The translations under genes and the position numbers were made by a program. This document shows positions 7,271-14,241 of a DNA stretch of 14,329 bases, one piece after another. The DNA lies in assembly GCA_934725525.1 (NCBI GenBank), contig CAKVCG010000036.1:1-14329 (forward strand). The letters are read 5' to 3'. The notes under the pieces are model-generated. The model ran no database searches, was not told the origin of the DNA, and saw only the letters and a list, made by a program, of their open reading frames with translations. Position 1 is the stretch's first letter; the number at the start of each line of letters is the position of its first letter. The stretch comes from an uncultured Brachyspira sp. (GTDB lineage: Bacteria > Spirochaetota > Brachyspiria > Brachyspirales > Brachyspiraceae).

Positions 7271-9298
7271 TTAATTTGTGGAAAGTCCTATAAAGAACGA
7301 TTTCAATTCTCCTTCCTCGTTTTGAATCGGAACAAAAATCATATGATAAATATTTTCTCTATCTTCGGTATCGAATTTATCTTTTAAAGAATCGGATGAA
7401 AACGGGTCGGATACATAGAGAGTTCTGTTATTGGATAGTATCTTTTTGAACAATCCTTCGCTTTCGTCTATCTTTAATAACTCTTTTGTGGCATCCGATA
7501 GGTTTTGAGACTCTCCCGTTCTATAGACTCCGTTTTCGTCTTTATTAAGCGTAGCGCAACGCGTTATATCGAGGTTGGACTCTTCTTTTATCCAATCTAA
7601 AATCTCGTTCATACTTTTATTTACAAATTTCTTTCCTCTTATCGATTTTAATATATTCTTCCAATAAGTCGTCATATTCTCGCGAACTTTTTCCTCGGCA
7701 GACCTGTAATAATCGTCCGGAATTTTAGGCACTTCTTCGGGATTATATAATTCTTCGTCTTTTAAATCTTCCTTATCGAAAGTATCGTTTTCATCCGCTC
7801 TTTTAACTATCTCGCCCTCATAATCGCCGTTTATGGAATCTAAATCTATTTCGTCTCCGAGTAAGAAATCCTTATTAAGAGAAATATTGAAAGCCTCGCT
7901 CGAAGAAAAATATTCGTCTTCTTTTCTCATTATTTCTTCTTCGATAATAGAGCCATGACTAATTAAAATATCCTCGTCGTCGTTTATAATATTTTCCATA
8001 TTCTCTATACTTTCCATAATATCGTCTTCTTTTTCGTCCAATTTTTCCAGCTCTTCCAAATTATTATATAATTCTTCCAAATCTTCTAAACTTTCGTCTA
8101 TAGAGTTTTCTTTATTAATCGTATCGGGTATATTATTTTCTTCGTTATTATCTTTTTCTTTATTCCCTATTTCGCTATCGTCTGGTATGGATAAATCTAA
8201 ATTTTCCAAATCGTCTAAATTTAACTTTTCTTCTATTTTCTCTTCTTTATCTTTATTATTATTTGTAATTTTATATTCTTTATCGTTTTTTTCTTCGTTA
8301 TCTTCGTTAAAAATGTCTTCAAGGTCGAGATTATTTAAATAATTAATATCGTCTTCGGTTAATAATTCTAAAGTTTCTTCGCTATTAACATTTATGCTGT
8401 TTATATTATAATCTTCTTCCTCGCCGTATATATCTGTTTGACTTTCCTTAAGTAATTTATTCCTATCGTAGAAAACCGAAATTATTAAAAATATAAAAGA
8501 GGAGAATAAAATTAACAATAATATATATTTTAAATATTTTTGCGCAAGAGGGACATTAAGTTCCAATATTCCTATTGAAAAATTTTCTATGCCTCTTACT
8601 TTACTTGAATGTAAAAGATATGAAGACTTATCCACGATTATGGTTTTTGAATCGGATTTTTCCATATAGCGAGTCAAAATGTCTCGAGATATGCTGTTTA
8701 TATCTATAGCGGGATTATAGTAAACGATTCCGTTTGACAGGACTACAAAATTTAAATTATAGGAGGTGTTTTCAAAAATCTTTTTGAATACGCTTGCCAC
8801 TATATAGCCTATTTTAATTCCTCTATCGTTTGAAATCGATTTAACGAAATAAACTCCGTCATAATCTTTATCGAAAAACACTAAATTATCGGAATTTCTA
8901 TAGCTGTTTATATTAATATGTTTTGTTTTATCCGGCGAAGAAAAAACGGTTTTACCGTCCGCCAAATATAACGTTATCGTATCGAAAGCGTAAGCCCCGC
9001 TTCTGAATATGGAAACTATTTTATCTCTTTCCGATTTATCCGCTCCCTTTATAACGACTCTTTGTAAAAAATCCGCAAAAGGATAACTTTCCAATATTTT
9101 ATTGATTCTTTTATCGTATTCTCCTGCTATATTAAGGATACTGTTTTGACAAATTAAAAAGCTTCTGTCCAATTTTTTTGTGTCTATATCGAAAGCGTCC
9201 TTTTTTAATCCGAATACAAAAGCGATAAATAAAGCTATTATTATGACGTTTAATAAAATGGCTATATATATATAAATGTTATTATTTTTATCAAACAT
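7271..9298 (-). CDS. Membrane sensor-like protein with acidic linker and GAF-like C-terminus
   Basis: This is a 675-residue protein. Helix 1 (about 8-30) and helix 2 (about 257-276) enclose an extracytoplasmic region of about 225 residues. Its AFDTITLYLADGKTVFSSPD (104-123) and later ISNDRGIKIGYIVASV (155-170) look like a Cache/PAS-type ligand-binding fold. The cytoplasmic part holds a very acidic Asp/Glu/Asn-rich linker (about 286-530) with Leu-rich short repeats (LDDLENLDL, LEDLEELYNNLEELEKL), then a globular C-terminus (545-675) ending IFVPIQNEEGELKSFFIGLS, which resembles a GAF domain. No kinase, methyl-accepting, GGDEF, EAL or HD output is visible. Start: I chose the ATG at 9298, with AGGA 5 bases upstream. 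A GTG at 9313 would overlap the TGA of the preceding gene and add five residues. Domain calls are by eye. Confidence 0.82.
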   Translation of the reverse strand: MFDKNNNIYIYIAILLNVIIIALFIAFVFGLKKDAFDIDTKKLDRSFLICQNSILNIAGEYDKRINKILESYPFADFLQRVVIKGADKSERDKIVSIFRSGAYAFDTITLYLADGKTVFSSPDKTKHININSYRNSDNLVFFDKDYDGVYFVKSISNDRGIKIGYIVASVFKKIFENTSYNLNFVVLSNGIVYYNPAIDINSISRDILTRYMEKSDSKTIIVDKSSYLLHSSKVRGIENFSIGILELNVPLAQKYLKYILLLILFSSFIFLIISVFYDRNKLLKESQTDIYGEEEDYNINSINVNSEETLELLTEDDINYLNNLDLEDIFNEDNEEKNDKEYKITNNNKDKEEKIEEKLNLDDLENLDLSIPDDSEIGNKEKDNNEENNIPDTINKENSIDESLEDLEELYNNLEELEKLDEKEDDIMESIENMENIINDDEDILISHGSIIEEEIMRKEDEYFSSSEAFNISLNKDFLLGDEIDLDSINGDYEGEIVKRADENDTFDKEDLKDEELYNPEEVPKIPDDYYRSAEEKVRENMTTYWKNILKSIRGKKFVNKSMNEILDWIKEESNLDITRCATLNKDENGVYRTGESQNLSDATKELLKIDESEGLFKKILSNNRTLYVSDPFSSDSLKDKFDTEDRENIYHMIFVPIQNEEGELKSFFIGLSTN

Positions 9299-9303
9299 AA
9301 AAT

Positions 9304-9307
9304 TCCT
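9304..9307 (-). promoter_or_regulatory. Shine-Dalgarno deciding the start of the 7271-9298 gene
   Basis: The minus strand reads AGGA, 5 bases before the ATG at 9298 and just downstream of the stop of the preceding gene (9310-9312). The alternative GTG at 9313 has no such element. Either start leaves the two genes tightly coupled. Confidence 0.55.
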
Positions 9308-9309
9308 AA

Positions 9310-11085
9310 TCACTTCTTAATTATAGTTTTAGCGTCTTCTTCCGCCTTACTTATTATGGAAGCGAGCATTTTATCGAAAGCGGCGAATACATCGTCCGCG
9401 CTGTCTTTACTTGAATCTTTATTCAAATTTTCCAATATCTCTTCATCTATTTTTATATTATCCGTTTCGTTAGTATCGCTCTCTTCTTTTTCGTTAATTG
9501 ACTCTTCGGAATATTCTTCTTCTTGATACGAAATATTAAATTCTTCATTATTATCCACATTATCTGTTTCTTCCAATATAATATCCTCCGTAACGCTTTC
9601 TTCAATTATCTCTTTAATCTCCTTATCTACATTAATATTTTCTTCTATTTTATCTTCGTCAATTTTAATATCGTTAATATCTTCACTTATTTCACTCGGT
9701 TCGCTTTCTTGGATGAGATTGATATTATTGATAAGGTTGATATTATTAAAATTATCTTCCATATTTTCGTTTTGGATTAAAATTTCAATATTATTTTCTT
9801 CTTTTTTGCTATCTATCGTTTCTTCGGCTACTATTTTATCTTCTATATCGTTTATATTATTGTTTTCTGTTTTTTCTTCGTTTTCAAAATCTTTTTTATT
9901 AATTTCATTTTTTATATTTGAAACTATGTTTAATATTCCTTTTTTAATGTTGAATTTTTCTTTTTTATTAAGCTCTTTATATTCTTTGGGTATTTTATAA
10001 TATACTTTTTCAACGATAGGAGGCATATCCTCTATGGCGCTTGATTTTGGCAACTCGGGGTTTATTATATTTTCGTCCATATAGTCGAGCAATTCTCCCT
10101 CTTCATTTTGAGTATTTTGAAGACTCTTAATATAATCCCTATCGCTTTTTACTTGCATAAGATATTTGAAGAAATGGACTATACCGTTTAATATCAATTG
10201 AAATAATAATATTAAAAGCGCCGTTAAAGCCAAAACTATAAGCTCAAAATAATTAGGATATTCTTTGCCTATCATAGAAACGGAAAGCGAATCGTTTACT
10301 ATAAAACTTGGCTGTTTTTTATAATATGCGAATCTATTTATAACGCTTGAAACTTTTTCTATAGTATTGTCTCCTATCGACTCCCTCACATTATAAATTA
10401 AATTTCTCGAATCGCTTACATATAATCTCTTATCGGCAATTTGATAATACATAGCGATATCCGAAACATAAGAATAATCGTTTCTTGTCGCCACTATCAT
10501 CTCCCCGAAGCTATTTTTTATATATTCCATTATATAGAAAGTATTTTCGTTTGTCGCATTTAAAACCAAAGAACCTTTTTTTATTATCTCTTTAATTAAA
10601 TTATCGTTGAGTTCGAGCGGCCATGATTTATTTTTAGCCAAATATAGATTAAGACGCATTTTGCCATCCGTTCCAAAAACCGTCATTCCTCTTAAATAGG
10701 GGTTTTCAACCGTCATTTTATAATAATCGTTTTTATATCTCTCAAGTTCGTTTTGCGAATAGTTTTTATTAGGATTATAGTTTTTTACAATATCCGCCGT
10801 TTGATACATACTATAGCCGACATAATCTGAAATAGACCGACTTATTAAATTAACTTGATACTCCGATACGGTATTTCTCTTTACATTTAGATTAACCGCC
10901 GCTTTATCCATCATTCGTGTCATCATATCTATATAATCGTTTATAAAAACGGATATTTTATTATTTGAAGGCAATATTGTGTCGCTTGCGGCTCTTGCGA
11001 ACATTGCCGCTATAAAAATTATAAGAAAAGATATTGTCAAACTTAAAAGAGTTTTTATTATTTTCCGCTTTTTATCGTTATTCAT
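9310..11085 (-). CDS. Membrane sensor-like protein with long acidic cytoplasmic tail
   Basis: This is a 591-residue protein with the same layout as its downstream neighbour. Helix 1 is about 10-30, the extracytoplasmic region is about 32-280, and helix 2 is about 281-305. MTVFGTDGKMRLNLYLAKNK (134-153) and FGEMIVATRNDYSYVSDI (193-210) suggest a Cache-like sensor. The cytoplasmic part begins with a basic segment (FKYLMQVKSDRDYIK) and moves into a Glu/Asp/Asn/Ile-rich tract (about 395-560). It ends in a short helical segment, VFAAFDKMLASIISKAEEDA (566-585). Unlike the neighbour it has no GAF-like end and no recognisable output domain. Start: AGAGG lies 9 bases before the ATG, which is followed by a hydrophobic segment as expected. 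It is the first gene of the probable four-gene operon. The receptor role is an inference from layout only. Confidence 0.8.
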   Translation of the reverse strand: MNNDKKRKIIKTLLSLTISFLIIFIAAMFARAASDTILPSNNKISVFINDYIDMMTRMMDKAAVNLNVKRNTVSEYQVNLISRSISDYVGYSMYQTADIVKNYNPNKNYSQNELERYKNDYYKMTVENPYLRGMTVFGTDGKMRLNLYLAKNKSWPLELNDNLIKEIIKKGSLVLNATNENTFYIMEYIKNSFGEMIVATRNDYSYVSDIAMYYQIADKRLYVSDSRNLIYNVRESIGDNTIEKVSSVINRFAYYKKQPSFIVNDSLSVSMIGKEYPNYFELIVLALTALLILLFQLILNGIVHFFKYLMQVKSDRDYIKSLQNTQNEEGELLDYMDENIINPELPKSSAIEDMPPIVEKVYYKIPKEYKELNKKEKFNIKKGILNIVSNIKNEINKKDFENEEKTENNNINDIEDKIVAEETIDSKKEENNIEILIQNENMEDNFNNINLINNINLIQESEPSEISEDINDIKIDEDKIEENINVDKEIKEIIEESVTEDIILEETDNVDNNEEFNISYQEEEYSEESINEKEESDTNETDNIKIDEEILENLNKDSSKDSADDVFAAFDKMLASIISKAEEDAKTIIKK

Positions 11086-11117
11086 AAATAGTCGCCTCTG
11101 CTAAAGTATAAAAAACT

Positions 11118-11123
11118 ATTATA
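11118..11123 (-). promoter_or_regulatory. Probable -10 element for the sensor-like/map operon
   Basis: The minus strand reads a perfect TATAAT (within ACTATAATAG), 32 bases before the ATG at 11085. It is the only consensus -10 I see in the region just before this operon. The -35 position holds only T-rich sequence, so the call is tentative. Confidence 0.45.
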
Positions 11124-11171
11124 GTAATTTATCGGTATAAAAAATATTTTACTTGAAAAGTTTTATAATAA

Positions 11172-11201
11172 ATAACGGCCGCCGCAAAGGATAGCCGTTA
11201 T
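11172..11201. repeat. 8-bp inverted repeat upstream of the sensor operon promoter
   Basis: ATAACGGC (11172-11179) and GCCGTTAT (11194-11201) are perfect complements separated by 14 GC-rich bases. The stem lies about 50 bases upstream of the probable -10 of the sensor operon. It could be a regulatory site, a terminator for read-through from upstream (the T tract is poor), or another palindromic repeat. Confidence 0.5.
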
Positions 11202-11247
11202 AAAATTTTTAACTTAATTCCTCGCTTTTTACTAAAATCTATGAAAA

Positions 11248-11429
11248 TATAACAACAAGAGATTCGCCATAGGCGTCCCTACGGGAGACCCCTTGTGTTA
11301 ACAATTCATGAAAAAGCATGCAAGGGGCTTCAGCCCCTTGTTATAATGTCTGTCATTGCGAGGGCAACGTCCGAAGCAATCCACTATTAATAAAACTAAT
11401 GCAAGATGGTTCAACCCCTTGTTGTTATA
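11248..11429. repeat. Palindrome cluster bounded by 12-bp inverted repeats (MITE-like candidate)
   Basis: TATAACAACAAG (11248-11259) and CTTGTTGTTATA (11418-11429) are perfect 12-bp inverted repeats. Between them lie CGCC-ATA-GGCG (11265-11275), TCCC-TAC-GGGA (11276-11286), a near-perfect hairpin CAAGGGGCTTCAGCCCCTTG (11321-11340) and an ATTGC...GCAAT stem (11355-11380). The word CCCCTTGT recurs three times on the plus strand: after 11289, after 11335 and after 11415. The segment is clearly richer in G and C than its flanks and has no coding capacity. This fits a non-autonomous mobile or REP-like repeat element. The outer flanks show no obvious target duplication apart from a possible TA. Confidence 0.55.
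11321..11340. repeat. Perfect GC-rich hairpin inside the palindrome cluster
   Basis: CAAGGGGC (11321-11328) pairs with GCCCCTTG (11333-11340) around a TTCA loop; the sequence is symmetric enough to form on either strand. No T tract follows, so it is not a typical terminator. Confidence 0.75.
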
Positions 11430-11434
11430 AATGC

Positions 11435-11469
11435 AGATATGGAACTACCTTTTCGATAGTTCCATATCT
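11435..11469 (-). terminator. 13-bp hairpin after the Vsp-like gene, probable terminator
   Basis: AGATATGGAACTA (11435-11447) pairs perfectly with TAGTTCCATATCT (11457-11469) around a 9-base loop. It begins 33 bases past the TAG stop of the Vsp-like gene on the minus strand. The sequence after the stem on that strand (GCATTTATAA) is only weakly T-rich, so it may act as an RNA 3'-end protecting structure as much as an intrinsic terminator. Confidence 0.55.
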
Positions 11470-11502
11470 ATAAAATTAATTTATTAGAAAAATATTGATA
11501 TT

Positions 11503-12762
11503 CTAAAAATACCAAGTTATTCCCGTAGAAGCGTTAAATATAAGCGAAGTCGTTCCCGAAGTATTGGCAAGCTCGCCCGCAACAGTAGCGCCTCCAGTTT
11601 GAATTTCGGTATACCATTCTAATCGAGGTCTCGGACGAATATATAACTCGCCATAAACGACATAACCGAAAGTTAAGAAAGGCGCTTTTCTTCTGTCATT
11701 TTCCGTCAGATTTTCTAAACCTTGCATAGCCTGACTAAAAGAATATATTCTTTTGGCGTTTACTATAGTTAGAGATAAAGCGGGTTCAACATAAAGCTCT
11801 ATAGTTCCGCTTTCAGACACAGTCCTAAAACCTACAGGCAAAGCTATTCCTATTCTATAAGGCTCTTCCGCATAGTAAGTATTAGGTATGCTCGCTATAT
11901 AACCGCCTCTTAACTCTCCTCTGGTATTCACATCGGCATTGGCGCCACTGCTTCCATAACTGCCTTCCGTTATAGCTCCATTCACAGGCGTAAAACCTTT
12001 AGCCGTAATAAAGTAATTATCCACAATATTGTAGTTTCTCGTAATGTTCTTAAACTTCGTAGCCAAAGCCATATCGAATTGGAATCTTATTATCGGCGTA
12101 ATCTTATAGTAAGAGAAGTCATAATTGAAATAAGCTCTCGCCTGAAAACCTACGGATTGTTGGGTAAAATTGGTGGAAGGAGAACTAATCTCTTTTATAG
12201 TCGAGTTTCCATAATTGAGGTAAAATCTCAAATGGGAAAAGTATTCCATATTGAAATAATATCTCGCCTCTATGCCAGTCGATATTACCATAGTTCCCTT
12301 TAAGCTGTCGGCTCTATTATAATAGGACCTCTGTCCAACGCCTACAGAAACGGGAATATTTATTCTGAAGGTATCTTCTAAAGCCGTTAGGGTTATTATC
12401 GGAGTATGAACCATATAGGTTGCATCCTTCCATTTGAATTCATAACCAAAGCCTATTCCGAATAAATCGCTGTCATAACCTATAGCTCCCAATACGGCTG
12501 GAACGAATTGATATAATCCCTTCTTAGCGTTATTTAAAGCGTCAAAATCGTTTACATTATGAACTATTATACCCGAAAGAGAATTAGCTCCCGTTAATCC
12601 TATAGCCGCTCTTACATTTTCGTTTCCAAATACCGCGCCCACTCTATCCGTTCTAACTCTCAATTGATTGGATTGCACGAGCAAATCTATCATAGCGTCC
12701 GAAGAATAATATCCAAAAACACTTGTAGAGAGTATTAATAAAAGTAGTATTATTTTTTTCAT
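11503..12762 (-). CDS. Variable surface protein (Vsp)-like outer-membrane beta-barrel
   Basis: This 419-residue protein has a Sec signal peptide (1-17: MKK, hydrophobic core, cleavage probably after VFG). The mature part shows amphipathic, aromatic-rich strands and ends in STGITWYF, a terminal aromatic residue as used by the outer-membrane assembly machinery. The framework agrees with the Brachyspira Vsp family as I remember it: MIDLLVQSNQLRVRTDRVG (24-42) near the N-terminus, GIGFGYEF, TPIITLTALEDTFRINIPVS (120-139), LYVEPALS, and GELYIRPRPRLEW near the end. Vsp proteins are abundant surface antigens, several of which occur as tandem paralogues in B. hyodysenteriae; only one copy is seen here. 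Start: AAAGGCGACTAAA precedes the ATG. It lies 92 bases downstream of the sialidase gene. The family assignment needs a search; a general porin-like barrel is the alternative. Confidence 0.8.
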   Translation of the reverse strand: MKKIILLLLILSTSVFGYYSSDAMIDLLVQSNQLRVRTDRVGAVFGNENVRAAIGLTGANSLSGIIVHNVNDFDALNNAKKGLYQFVPAVLGAIGYDSDLFGIGFGYEFKWKDATYMVHTPIITLTALEDTFRINIPVSVGVGQRSYYNRADSLKGTMVISTGIEARYYFNMEYFSHLRFYLNYGNSTIKEISSPSTNFTQQSVGFQARAYFNYDFSYYKITPIIRFQFDMALATKFKNITRNYNIVDNYFITAKGFTPVNGAITEGSYGSSGANADVNTRGELRGGYIASIPNTYYAEEPYRIGIALPVGFRTVSESGTIELYVEPALSLTIVNAKRIYSFSQAMQGLENLTENDRRKAPFLTFGYVVYGELYIRPRPRLEWYTEIQTGGATVAGELANTSGTTSLIFNASTGITWYF

Positions 12763-12798
12763 TTTAGTCGCCTTTTTTAATTTTTATTTTATCTTTAT

Positions 12799-12821
12799 GT
12801 CATCGCCTCACGGCAAATGAC
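12799..12821. promoter_or_regulatory. Two-tier inverted repeat in the leader/promoter region of the Vsp-like gene
   Basis: GTCAT (12799-12803) pairs with ATGAC (12817-12821), and inside it GCC (12805-12807) pairs with GGC (12812-12814) around TCAC. On the minus strand the sequence TTGCCG within it could serve as a -35, followed after 17 bases by the weak -10 GATAAA. The repeat may be an operator overlapping the promoter or a small RNA hairpin. Confidence 0.35.
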
Positions 12822-12854
12822 TGTAATTTTCTTATTCTTTTTTTAGTTTTTAAT

Positions 12855-14231
12855 TTATTTATACCAACTGGTTTTATAAACTTCTCCCGTTATTGCTTTC
12901 ATGTTATATCTTCTGAATACTATATCGTAAGTCCCACCGTTTTTAGAAGCTTCTTCTGCAAGAGTAACGATAGTTCCATCTCCGCAAACATCCAAAGACG
13001 AATAACATGCACCTCCGCTATTGCGAGCTAATATCTCTTTTGCTTCCGTCCAAGAATTATCTGTTCTTCCTTCCGTTGTGCTTAAAAATAATTTCAAGCC
13101 ATGTCTTCCGTAAGGTCCAGCTTGTATATGAAGCATTCTGTTTTTATCTTGCTCTCTTTCTCTTGTCCATACAACTCCTTCGGCATCTACCCCTCCGCAT
13201 CTAATAAGAGTCCAAGCCGATAATGCATTGGGCCAAGAGCATTTACCATTAACGGGAGCATCGGTAGATACCGCATACATACGAGGGTCATTTTTAGTCG
13301 GTGTTGACATGCCATTTCTGACGCTCATTAATAATTTTCCATCGTTCAATTCGGCTATAACTTTAGGCTCGTTCCAATTTCCGTTACCTCCAGTAGAATC
13401 TATCCGATTATCCGCGCAATCCCAAGTTTGTCCTTTATCCCTTGAGTATATGTAAAGACCATAAAGAGCGTTTTTGGCAGTTGCTCCTATCATAGCGGCA
13501 GCAAAAGTTCCGTCTTTTAAAGTTAAACCTCTTCCAGATGGCGCAAACGCTTTAGGCGCTCCAAATTTAGTTTTAATCTTTTTTATTAAGCTTTCACCAA
13601 CATCTACCCAAGAACTCCATGTTTCGCCATTATCCGTGCTTACAGACCTAACCATTCTTGAAGGTGTAGAATCAGTCGCATTACCAAAACCGCCGCCTGC
13701 AACAGCCATACATACTAAATCTCCATCATTGGCTTTAAATACGAGAGGGTCTCCTTTACTTAGGGCTTTACTCCTATCAGAACTAGTAGACTTATTTCCC
13801 AAAATTTTCTCAGCGCTCCAATTATTTCCTCCGTCTTTACTAACTTTATAAACTACATCTATTAATCCTGTAGTTACTCCAATATCTCCTCCATGATTGT
13901 ATCTATTGTCTGCAATAGCTATAATATTTCCGTTGTCTGCCACTATTATTGCTGGTATTCTATAATGTTGGACAGCTCCTCCGCTATTCTTCGTATCAAA
14001 TAATATAGTTGGTCCCATAGAAAAATCTTGTTGTTGTTGCTGTTCGGTTAAATACCAAGCAGGGAAAACTTTACCATATTCGTTGGTTATAGTTCCTCCG
14101 CCACCAGAACCGCCTCCACTGCCTCCGTCAGAGCCGCCGCCAGTTCCTTCATCCCCCAAAGGACTTGAGCATGATAAAGCTAATATCATGCTTGCTAAAA
14201 TTAAAAATAATTTTGTTGTTTTTTGAGACAT
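12855..14231 (-). CDS. Secreted lipoprotein exo-sialidase (neuraminidase), GH33 type
   Basis: This 458-residue enzyme releases terminal sialic acid from glycoconjugates. A lipoprotein signal ends at Cys21 (MILALS-C), followed by a Gly/Ser linker (about 30-46) that would hold the catalytic domain away from the membrane. The six-bladed sialidase fold is shown by YRIP (90-93) and the Asp boxes SKDGGNNW (131-138), STDNGETW (198-205) and SRDKGQTW (263-270), plus a degenerate one, STTEGRTDNSW (384-394). The likely Arg triad is Arg91, Arg305 (SVRNG) and Arg376 (YGRHG). Glu288 (NWNEPK) and Tyr410 (GACYSS) fit the nucleophile pair, and Asp116 may be the acid/base. Start: GGAGGAG sits just before the ATG at 14231. 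Starting at 14279 would add a non-signal-like leader, and the ATG at 14243 lies in the Shine-Dalgarno sequence itself. A role in mucin foraging or adhesion is inferred. Confidence 0.93.
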   Translation of the reverse strand: MSQKTTKLFLILASMILALSCSSPLGDEGTGGGSDGGSGGGSGGGGTITNEYGKVFPAWYLTEQQQQQDFSMGPTILFDTKNSGGAVQHYRIPAIIVADNGNIIAIADNRYNHGGDIGVTTGLIDVVYKVSKDGGNNWSAEKILGNKSTSSDRSKALSKGDPLVFKANDGDLVCMAVAGGGFGNATDSTPSRMVRSVSTDNGETWSSWVDVGESLIKKIKTKFGAPKAFAPSGRGLTLKDGTFAAAMIGATAKNALYGLYIYSRDKGQTWDCADNRIDSTGGNGNWNEPKVIAELNDGKLLMSVRNGMSTPTKNDPRMYAVSTDAPVNGKCSWPNALSAWTLIRCGGVDAEGVVWTREREQDKNRMLHIQAGPYGRHGLKLFLSTTEGRTDNSWTEAKEILARNSGGACYSSLDVCGDGTIVTLAEEASKNGGTYDIVFRRYNMKAITGEVYKTSWYK

Positions 14232-14234
14232 AAT

Positions 14235-14241
14235 CTCCTCC
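14235..14241 (-). promoter_or_regulatory. Strong Shine-Dalgarno deciding the sialidase start
   Basis: The minus strand reads GGAGGAG followed by ATT and the ATG at 14231. It is the strongest ribosome binding site in the window. It places the lipoprotein signal at the very N-terminus, as required for export. Confidence 0.8.

Larger units (their letters stand above)
11086..11502. other. Gene-free stretch between the sensor operon and the Vsp-like gene
   Basis: No plausible open reading frame is present. The part next to the sensor operon (about 11086-11160) holds its leader and probable promoter. An 8-bp stem with a 14-base loop (ATAACGGC 11172-11179 with GCCGTTAT 11194-11201) follows. Bases 11248-11429 hold a GC-richer palindrome cluster between inverted repeats. 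A 13-bp hairpin at 11435-11469 lies just past the end of the Vsp-like gene. Confidence 0.8.

Noticed and set aside
9713..10000. Open plus-strand frames opposite the acidic tail of the first sensor-like protein
   Set aside because: The Glu/Asp/Asn/Ile codons of the real gene read as Phe/Leu/Ile/Ser on the other strand, which mimics a membrane protein but is only a shadow.
11248..11429. Possible short CRISPR array
   Set aside because: The repeats are palindromes of different sequence and irregular spacing, with no constant direct repeat and no unique spacers of equal length.
13474..13851. Open plus-strand frame of 125 codons opposite the sialidase gene
   Set aside because: Antisense to the catalytic domain with Asp boxes; the translation is a Leu/Pro/Ser shadow without family resemblance.
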